Assembly (NCBI GenBank): GCA_038063855.1
Contig: JBBTUF010000037.1
Span: 1-9,265 of the forward strand
Source of the DNA: JBBTUF01 sp038063855
GTDB taxonomy: Bacteria > Patescibacteriota > Minisyncoccia > Ryanbacterales > GWA2-47-10b
Length of the DNA: 9,265 bases
Reading direction: 5' to 3'
Part shown: positions 1-6,168 of the stretch, one piece after another
How positions within the stretch are numbered: position 1 is the stretch's first letter
Layout of the letters: each line of letters starts with the position of its first letter
The notes under the pieces: generated by a model
What the model was told of the DNA's origin: nothing
Database searches by the model: none
The model's input: the letters and a program-made list of their open reading frames with translations, nothing else
Translations under genes and position numbers: made by a program

Positions 1-12
1 CAACCCGAGGTA

Positions 13-1074
13 TTGTTAGATGTTTTGAAAGTTTTTGGTCTTTCGGTATTTTCTTTTTTTGTAGCATTTGCGTCAACGCCGCTCCTCACACACTATCTCT
101 ATAAATATAAACTGTGGGATAAAAAAACTGACGAACGAACAGCGCTCGCGGGAGGAAAGGCATCGGTCATCGCAGAAATTATTAAAAATCGTACTCAAAA
201 TCCAACACCGCGAATGGGCGGCATTTTGGTATGGGCTACAACTGCTTTTGTAACATTGCTTTTTTGGATTCTTTCTCAAACTATCGGAGGAACTCTTTTT
301 ATCAAACTTAACTTTTTTTCTCGAGAGCAAACATGGCTACCGTTTGCCGCTCTTATCGTCGCATCTCTCCTTGGATTTGTGGATGACTGGTTACTTGTTT
401 GGAATACTGGAAAATACAAAGCAGGTGGCCTCGAGCTCGCAAAACGCATATTTTTAGTCATTGTTATCGGGAGTATTGGCGCATGGTGGTTTTATAGCCC
501 ACTTGAAACAGAAAGTATTTTGGTACCATTTTTGGGAGAATTACATATGGGAATATTATTTATCCCATTTTTTATGTTCACACTTCTTGCTGTGTTTTCA
601 TCCGGCGTCATCGATGGACTCGATGGACTCGCAGGTGGCGTATTTGGCTCAATTATTGCGGCCTACGGGGGGATTGCATTCTTTCAGCATCAACTTGATC
701 TTGCCGCGTTCTTAGGTGTTATTGGTGGATCACTTCTAGCTTTTTTATGGTTCAACATACCTCCCGCTCGTTTTTATCTCGGAGAAACCGGCATGATCGG
801 GCTTACAACAATGCTTACCGTTGTTGCGTTCCTTACAAAAGCAGTAGCTGTTTTGCCGATCATCGCCTTTCCACTCGTTATTGAGACAGGGTCTGTTATA
901 ATACAAGTAGCCTCCAAAAAATTCCGAGGCAAAAAAGTATTCATAGCAGCCCCCATTCACCACCACTTTGAAGCAAAGGGATGGCCGCATTATAAAGTAA
1001 CAATGCGTTTTTGGATTATTAGTGTTGTTTCAGCGCTTGTGGGTATGGTAATCCATCTAGTCGGTATTCATTAA
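13..1074 (+). CDS. mraY: Phospho-N-acetylmuramoyl-pentapeptide-transferase (MraY)
   Basis: Integral membrane enzyme that transfers phospho-MurNAc-pentapeptide from UDP to undecaprenyl phosphate, making lipid I. The 353 residues match the usual family length and show about ten hydrophobic segments. Visible motifs are PRMGG at 66-70, the Mg-binding/catalytic Asp pair in GFVDDW (D124, D125), IDGLDGLAGG (D201, D204), and PIHHHFEAKGW near 314-324 followed by MRFW. Two motif positions deviate: the normal GDTGS is GETGM (E258 in place of the catalytic Asp), and the Asn of NxxDGxDG is Gly198. The TTG at 13 is the best start inside the window, giving an N-terminus like those of relatives. The frame is open to the window edge, however, and the GAGGT at 8-12 sits almost on the codon, so an upstream start cannot be excluded. 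The gene ends 8 nt before the next one and heads the visible operon. Confidence 0.95.
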   Translation: MLDVLKVFGLSVFSFFVAFASTPLLTHYLYKYKLWDKKTDERTALAGGKASVIAEIIKNRTQNPTPRMGGILVWATTAFVTLLFWILSQTIGGTLFIKLNFFSREQTWLPFAALIVASLLGFVDDWLLVWNTGKYKAGGLELAKRIFLVIVIGSIGAWWFYSPLETESILVPFLGELHMGILFIPFFMFTLLAVFSSGVIDGLDGLAGGVFGSIIAAYGGIAFFQHQLDLAAFLGVIGGSLLAFLWFNIPPARFYLGETGMIGLTTMLTVVAFLTKAVAVLPIIAFPLVIETGSVIIQVASKKFRGKKVFIAAPIHHHFEAKGWPHYKVTMRFWIISVVSALVGMVIHLVGIH

Positions 1075-1082
1075 AAAAAAAT

Positions 1083-2672
1083 ATGGCAACTTATTCTTAT
1101 GTTATAAAGGGAGGAATGATCATTGATGGGTCTGGCTTTCCTATGGCCCATGGGGATATCGGTATATCAGGCGAAATTATTAAAGCAATCGGACCTAGAG
1201 AGCTCTCAAGTGCAACACGTATTATTGATGCCAAGGGAAAGTTTGTTATGCCTGGTGTTGTGGATATTACAAATCATTCAGACACGCATTGGACTCTTTT
1301 TCATGCGCCAAGCCAAGAAAGTTTGCTTCTGCAAGGCATCACAACAATTCTTGGCGGTGTGTGTGGATCTTCACTTGCTCCATTAACTGACGCTCGCGCT
1401 ATTCGTACAATTCAAAAATGGGTGGATGTTTCAACCATCAACATAAATTGGAAAAGTATGGGAGATTTCTTTGAAGAAATTGGACATCATTCCATCGGTG
1501 TAAATTTTGGGACTTTAGTAGGTCACGGCACACTCCGTCGAGATATTGCAGGAGACGATCCTCGTGAGCTTACTCACGAAGAATTAGAATCAATGAAATT
1601 ACTCCTTCGACGTTCTCTTGATGAGGGAGCGATGGGTCTTTCATTTGGACTTGCAACAAGCCACGGAAGAACTGTTTCGCAAGAAGAAATAATTGGACTT
1701 GCGCGTGTAATCGCAGAAACTGGTAAGGTCGTTAGTATTCATTTACGCAACGAAGGAAGAAGATTGCTGTCTTCAGTTGTTGAAGTTATAAATATTGCAC
1801 GATCAACAAATGCAAAAGTACATATTGCTCACTTTAAAGCTATCGGACGAAAAGCATGGAGCGATTTGCCAAAGGCTCTTGCGATTATTCAAAAAGCACG
1901 CGAAGAAGAAAAATTAGATATAACGGTAGATTTTTTCCCGTATCTTCGTACGGGATCATTACTGTACACAATGCTTCCAGAATGGTTGCTCGAAGGTGGC
2001 AAAGAACGCATTATAGGGATGCTTACAGATCAAAGTAAGCGAGCGAGTATTATTGAATCAATTGACCGAATGACACTCCATTTCGATAATATTACTATTG
2101 CTGAAGCACGTCGCGATAAACATTCCATTGGAAAAACTATCGCACAAATCGCTGAATCATCTGGCCTTAGTCCTGAAGAAACATTCATTCAACTTTTAAT
2201 TGTAAATGATCTTGTTGTAACAATTTTTGGCAAAACACTTTCCAGTCGTAATCTTGTCGCAATAGCAAAACAACCGTATAGTATGTTTGGCTCAGATGGT
2301 GTCGGACAAGATAATAAAGCGACAACACGGAGAAATGATCTAACGCATCCACGATCATACGGTGCCGTTCCACGTTTTCTTAATCGACTTTCAAAAGAAA
2401 ATTCAATTCTTTCATGGGAAGATACAGTCAAGAAATTGACATCACAACCCGCAACACGAATCGGTCTCGAAAAAACACGCGGACTTTTAAAAAAAGGCTA
2501 TTTTGCCGATATACTTGTTTTTGATCCCGAAACGATAAAAGATAACGCAACATATTCAGATCCTTATCAGGCTCCTACCGGTATTGATTATGTATTTATA
2601 AATGGACATTGTGCAATCGAAAAAGGAAAAGCTACTGGAGCTTTTGCAGGAAAAGTTCTTCGCCAAGGATAG
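1083..2672 (+). CDS. N-acyl-D-amino-acid deacylase-like amidohydrolase
   Basis: Cytosolic-looking metal-dependent amidohydrolase of the D-aminoacylase group, which hydrolyses N-acyl-D-amino acids to the free D-amino acid; the substrate here is unknown. The N-terminal beta-strand region (VIKGGMIIDGSG, 7-18) and the C-terminal KKGYFADILVFDP region (470-482) belong to the small beta domain flanking a TIM barrel. Metal-site candidates are C94 in GGVCGS, H220 in SIHLRNEG, H250 in IAHFK and D405 in GSDGVG. K252, Y287 and the HPRSYG segment (422-427) also match the family. The usual HxH after PGxxD is T63-N64-H65, so one alpha-metal ligand is missing. Start choice: the ATG at 1083 gives a full family N-terminus. 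The GGGAGG at 1109-1114 is only 1 nt from a second ATG (1116) and simply encodes Lys-Gly-Gly. There is no Shine-Dalgarno site; a 9-A run (1073-1081) precedes the start. Placement between mraY and murD suggests D-amino-acid supply or peptide recycling (inference). Confidence 0.88.
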   Translation: MATYSYVIKGGMIIDGSGFPMAHGDIGISGEIIKAIGPRELSSATRIIDAKGKFVMPGVVDITNHSDTHWTLFHAPSQESLLLQGITTILGGVCGSSLAPLTDARAIRTIQKWVDVSTININWKSMGDFFEEIGHHSIGVNFGTLVGHGTLRRDIAGDDPRELTHEELESMKLLLRRSLDEGAMGLSFGLATSHGRTVSQEEIIGLARVIAETGKVVSIHLRNEGRRLLSSVVEVINIARSTNAKVHIAHFKAIGRKAWSDLPKALAIIQKAREEEKLDITVDFFPYLRTGSLLYTMLPEWLLEGGKERIIGMLTDQSKRASIIESIDRMTLHFDNITIAEARRDKHSIGKTIAQIAESSGLSPEETFIQLLIVNDLVVTIFGKTLSSRNLVAIAKQPYSMFGSDGVGQDNKATTRRNDLTHPRSYGAVPRFLNRLSKENSILSWEDTVKKLTSQPATRIGLEKTRGLLKKGYFADILVFDPETIKDNATYSDPYQAPTGIDYVFINGHCAIEKGKATGAFAGKVLRQG

Positions 2673-3960
2673 TGCGAGGCATTCTGTACTAATACTCGGA
2701 CTCGGGATTAATGGTGGAGGAGTTGGCGCCGCTCGTTTTTTTGCGCACCTCGGTATGTCTGTAACGGTAACAGACCTCAAAACAAAAAAAGAACTTTCGC
2801 AATCACTTCGTACGCTCGCGGGCCTACCCATAAAGTATGTGCTCGGCAAACATCGCATGGAGGATATCAAACAAGCCGACTTAATAATCAAAAACCCCGG
2901 CGTTCCAGATTCATCTCCTTATATTCAAAAAGCAAAAAAACTTGGCAAGCCAATAACAAATGATGGAGCACTATTTTTAGCTTTAGCTCCTCGCGACCAT
3001 GTTATTGCTACCACAGGCACTAAGGGGAAAACTACAACGTCACTCCTTATTAAACATTTGCTCGGAACTCAAGCAATTTCAGTAGGCATCCCGGGTATTT
3101 CTTTTTTCGATTATTTTTATACAAAGCAAACACCACAGTGGATTGTTGCAGAATTTTCAAGTTTTGATCTTGAATACATACAAAATAGTGCATATATTGT
3201 TGTTATTACTTCACTTTTCCCTGATCACTTAAATCGATATCGATCCTTTGATACGTATGCAAGAGTAAAGATGCGACTTCTAGTATCTCAACAAAAAAAT
3301 GATATAGCATTTTTATGGCAAGGCCCCGTAATCAAAAAATATGCAAAGCTATCTAAGCCAAAAAGTAAAATAGTATGGGTCTCGCCACAAACAAAACGCG
3401 AAAATATTTCATGGCGCGTAGCTCCAGAAGCAGTTCAACTTGGCATTCGTGTTGCAGAACATCTCGGCGTTCCAGCACATACAATCAAAAAACGTCTTGC
3501 TACATTTGATGCACCTGCGGGTCGTCTTGAGGTGATCGCTAAGAAAAATGGTCAAACGTTTATTAATGATACAACCGCAACAAATCCCGGATCAGCAATG
3601 CACTCACTTTCGATACTTGCAAATACTTTTACCTCGCAGCCGATCACAATCATTACCGGTGGGGAAGATAAAAAAATTCCTGAAGCTGACATTCGAAACT
3701 TCGCACAATCAATAAGAAAATACAACATTCATCCCGTCGTCATCCCTGGCTCATTTTCAACAAAACTAAAACGCTTTCTTGCTACATACGAAACAGCAGA
3801 AACTATGGAAGAAGCGATCACGCGGTCAATTGCAAATGCAAGCATCATCGCACTCGTACCTGCCGCTGCGAGCTTTAATATGTTTAAAAATGAATTTGAC
3901 CGCGCACACCATTTTACTAGTGCAGTAAAGAGAATAAAAGCTAATGAAAGGCGCCGATAA
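2602..3960 (+). CDS. murD: UDP-N-acetylmuramoyl-L-alanine--D-glutamate ligase (MurD)
   Basis: Cytoplasmic Mur ligase that adds D-Glu to UDP-MurNAc-L-Ala using ATP. Domains: N-terminal UDP-binding Rossmann region from about 28 (LILGLGINGGG), central ATPase with P-loop GTKGKTTT (139-146), EFSSFDLE (184-191) and FPDHLNRY (206-213), then a C-terminal domain with GRLEVI (307-312), NDTTATN (322-328), GGEDKK (353-358) and AAASFNMFKN (421-430). K223 aligns with the carbamylated Lys of E. coli MurD. The usual GxHNxxN motif is not recognisable; KREN at 265-268 may stand there, and the Lys of NDSKATN is Thr. The ATG at 2602 gives a 71-nt overlap with the upstream gene and about 25 residues before the first beta strand. 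GTG at 2611 or TTG at 2644 are alternatives, the latter giving a more typical N-terminus, but none has a well-spaced ribosome site. It overlaps ftsW by 17 nt. Function is firm; the start is not. Confidence 0.93.
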   Translation: MDIVQSKKEKLLELLQEKFFAKDSARHSVLILGLGINGGGVGAARFFAHLGMSVTVTDLKTKKELSQSLRTLAGLPIKYVLGKHRMEDIKQADLIIKNPGVPDSSPYIQKAKKLGKPITNDGALFLALAPRDHVIATTGTKGKTTTSLLIKHLLGTQAISVGIPGISFFDYFYTKQTPQWIVAEFSSFDLEYIQNSAYIVVITSLFPDHLNRYRSFDTYARVKMRLLVSQQKNDIAFLWQGPVIKKYAKLSKPKSKIVWVSPQTKRENISWRVAPEAVQLGIRVAEHLGVPAHTIKKRLATFDAPAGRLEVIAKKNGQTFINDTTATNPGSAMHSLSILANTFTSQPITIITGGEDKKIPEADIRNFAQSIRKYNIHPVVIPGSFSTKLKRFLATYETAETMEEAITRSIANASIIALVPAAASFNMFKNEFDRAHHFTSAVKRIKANERRR

Positions 3961-5047
3961 ATATTTTCTTTCAATCATATTGCTTATTCTCGTCGCAGGT
4001 CTTATTGCGCTTGGGTCTGCTTCAGGCGCGCTCTCTCAAAAAGCATATGGAACTCCTTATCGCTTTCTGTGGAAGCAACTTGTTTACGGAGTCGGGACCG
4101 GAAGTATTTTATTTTTTGCAGCTTTCTTTATTCCCATATCACTCTATAAAAAATATGCTGCTCCAATTCTCATTTGCAGTTTGCTATTACTTGTTCTCGT
4201 ATTTATTCCAGCATTGGGCGGAGCGTCACTCAAAGGAGCCGCTCGTTGGATTCACGTCGGACCATTTTCTTTTCAACCATCCGAAGTAGTTAAATTAGCG
4301 CTCGTGATATATCTTGCGGCATGGATGGCTGCAAAGAAAAAAGATATTTCAACATTTATGCACGGATTTTTGCCATTTTTAATTATTCTCGGCGTTATAA
4401 GTATTTTTTTAATAAATGAACCGGATATTGGTACCTTGGGGGTAGTTGCAGTTACATCACTTGCACTTTTTTTTATGGGCGGGGGCAGAGCGGCTCAAAT
4501 ATTTGCTGGAATCATTCTTGGCATTATTCTTCTTCTTATTTTAGTAAAAATCGCAGGTTATCGACAAGATCGTATCACTGTTTTTTTGAATACATGGCAA
4601 GGAAAAGAAGTAAATCTTCAAGATGAAGGGTATCAAATAAATCAGGCTCTCATTGCTATTGGATCAGGAGGATTTATGGGAAAAGGGCTCGGTATGTCAC
4701 GTCAAAAATTCTCCTATTTACCTGAACCTGCAGGAGACGCGATATTTGCGGTCGTTGCTGAAGAATTTGGATTTTTTGGAAGTGTTATAGTGCTTGGCCT
4801 CTTTTTTGCATTTTTTGTCCATGGTATGATGATTTCAGCACGAGCAAAAGATCATTTTTCACAACTACTTGCAGGGGGTATTATTTTTCTTGTTGTTGTA
4901 CAAGTTATAATAAACATCGGTGCACTCTCGGGCCTTCTACCACTCACCGGTATTCCATTGCCGTTTATAAGTTATGGAGGTACTGCACTCGCGTTTCTTT
5001 TGTTTGAGATGGGAATTGTATTGCAAATTTCAAAATTTAAATCATGA
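3944..5047 (+). CDS. ftsW: SEDS-family lipid II polymerase FtsW
   Basis: Polytopic membrane glycosyltransferase that polymerises lipid II into glycan strands, normally paired with a class B PBP. The 367 residues hold about ten predicted membrane segments (roughly 7-27, 44-65, 72-92, 114-130, 142-157, 163-179, 183-203, 279-298, 306-328, 338-361). SEDS signatures: GAARWIHVGPFSFQPSEVVKL (98-118), NEPDIGT (158-164), the extracellular loop YQINQALIAIGSGG (230-243), MGKGLGMSRQKFSYLPE (245-261) and the C-terminal PLPFISYGGTAL (338-349). D265, in PAGDAIFAVVAEE, is the likely catalytic Asp; the classical PHTDFIFA is altered around it. FtsW and RodA are hard to separate by sequence, but the position between murD and murG is the standard place for ftsW. 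It overlaps murD by 17 nt and murG by 4 nt (ATGA), so translational coupling is likely. Confidence 0.92.
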   Translation: MKGADKYFLSIILLILVAGLIALGSASGALSQKAYGTPYRFLWKQLVYGVGTGSILFFAAFFIPISLYKKYAAPILICSLLLLVLVFIPALGGASLKGAARWIHVGPFSFQPSEVVKLALVIYLAAWMAAKKKDISTFMHGFLPFLIILGVISIFLINEPDIGTLGVVAVTSLALFFMGGGRAAQIFAGIILGIILLLILVKIAGYRQDRITVFLNTWQGKEVNLQDEGYQINQALIAIGSGGFMGKGLGMSRQKFSYLPEPAGDAIFAVVAEEFGFFGSVIVLGLFFAFFVHGMMISARAKDHFSQLLAGGIIFLVVVQVIINIGALSGLLPLTGIPLPFISYGGTALAFLLFEMGIVLQISKFKS

Positions 5048-6168
5048 GAATCATACTTTTAGGCGGAGGATCAGGGGGACATTTTTATCCTCTTATTGCT
5101 GTTGCCAGAGCACTTCGCGATATTGCTGAAGAAAGGCGAATTGTTCGCATGGATTTGATTTTAATGGGTGAAAAACCATTTGACGCCAGCGCCCTTCAAG
5201 AGGAAAATATTTTATTTGAACCAATTCGCGCCGGCAAAATGCGTCGATATTTTTCAATAAGAAATTTTTCTGATTCTATAAAAACAATTCGTGGATGTTT
5301 TTCAGCATTTTGGCACTTTACTCTTCACCCGCCAGACGTAATATTTTCAAAAGGAGGATACGAGGCATTCCCGGCACTTTTTGCCGCTCGAATTTATCGT
5401 ATTCCAGTGATGATTCATGAATCAGACGCCATTCCCGGTCTTGTAAATGCCTGGAGTGGAAAATTTGCGCGACGCATTGGCATTTCTTTTCCGGAAACCG
5501 GACACCTGTTTCCAGAAGAAAAAGTTGCGCTTGTTGGCAATCCAATTCGTTCGGGTATTTTAGGAGGCTCTCAAGATGAAGCATTTGATATGTTTGAACT
5601 CGAAAGTGGAATCCCAATTATTCTAATTCTTGGAGGTTCCCAAGGCGCTCAAAAAATAAATGATGTTGTATTAGCCATGCTTCCAGATATTATTGATCGT
5701 ATTCAAATCGTACACTCTGCTGGACCACTTAATACGGAACTTATACGCAAAGAAGTGGAAGTGACACTCGGTGAAAATATCCACAAAAAGAGATACCATG
5801 TTTATCCAATTCTCAATATTTCACAGCTTCGGAATATTTCGTTTGTTGCCGATGTTATAGTTTCGCGCGCTGGAGCAGGAGCAATTTTTGAAATAGCAGC
5901 GTGGGGGGTACCATCCATTATTATTCCTATTACTTCTTCCGCTCAAGATCACCAACGCGAAAATGCATACAATTTTGCTCGGACAGGAGCTGCTGAAGTA
6001 CTTGAAGAAGGAAATTTAACTCCTCATTTGCTCATTGCGGAAATTATGAAAATTATTAATGACCAAAAACGAAAAGAGGAAATGAAACATTCCGCGCGTA
6101 CATTTGCACGTATTGACGCTGCGCAAAAAATTGCAACTGAACTTCTAAATTTAGGTCTTCATGAGTAA
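5044..6168 (+). CDS. murG: UDP-GlcNAc--lipid I GlcNAc transferase (MurG)
   Basis: Peripheral membrane GT-B glycosyltransferase that adds GlcNAc from UDP-GlcNAc to lipid I, giving lipid II. The 374 residues are close to family length. The N-terminal domain has the glycine-rich loop GGGSGGHFYP (7-16, with H13 as likely catalytic base), SKGGYEAFPA (102-111) and IHESDAIPGLVN (124-135). The C-terminal donor domain has GNPIR (165-169), GGSQGAQKIN (197-206), SRAGAGAIFEIAAWGVP (274-290) and QDHQRENA (301-308). The start overlaps the ftsW stop as ATGA with no upstream Shine-Dalgarno site, so translation probably depends on reinitiation after ftsW. The end overlaps gltX by 8 nt. All key motifs look intact, unlike several of its neighbours. 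Confidence 0.96.
   Translation: MRIILLGGGSGGHFYPLIAVARALRDIAEERRIVRMDLILMGEKPFDASALQEENILFEPIRAGKMRRYFSIRNFSDSIKTIRGCFSAFWHFTLHPPDVIFSKGGYEAFPALFAARIYRIPVMIHESDAIPGLVNAWSGKFARRIGISFPETGHLFPEEKVALVGNPIRSGILGGSQDEAFDMFELESGIPIILILGGSQGAQKINDVVLAMLPDIIDRIQIVHSAGPLNTELIRKEVEVTLGENIHKKRYHVYPILNISQLRNISFVADVIVSRAGAGAIFEIAAWGVPSIIIPITSSAQDHQRENAYNFARTGAAEVLEEGNLTPHLLIAEIMKIINDQKRKEEMKHSARTFARIDAAQKIATELLNLGLHE
6153..6155 (+). promoter_or_regulatory. Shine-Dalgarno site for gltX
   Basis: AGG (in TTTAGGT) ends 5 nt before the gltX ATG at 6161, inside the last codons of murG. It supports that start and the 8-nt overlap. Few other genes in the window have a comparable site. Confidence 0.55.

Noticed and set aside
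611..630. Tandem repeat of GATGGACTC
   Set aside because: It encodes the DGLDGL catalytic motif of MraY, so the repeat follows from the protein.
1109..1118. GGGAGG followed by ATG as an alternative amidohydrolase start at 1116
   Set aside because: The spacing is only 1 nt and the N-terminal family beta strand would be lost. The purines simply encode Lys-Gly-Gly.
3233..3244. 12-bp palindrome ATCGATATCGAT
   Set aside because: It lies within the conserved PDHLNRY region of murD and is explained by coding; no second site was noticed.
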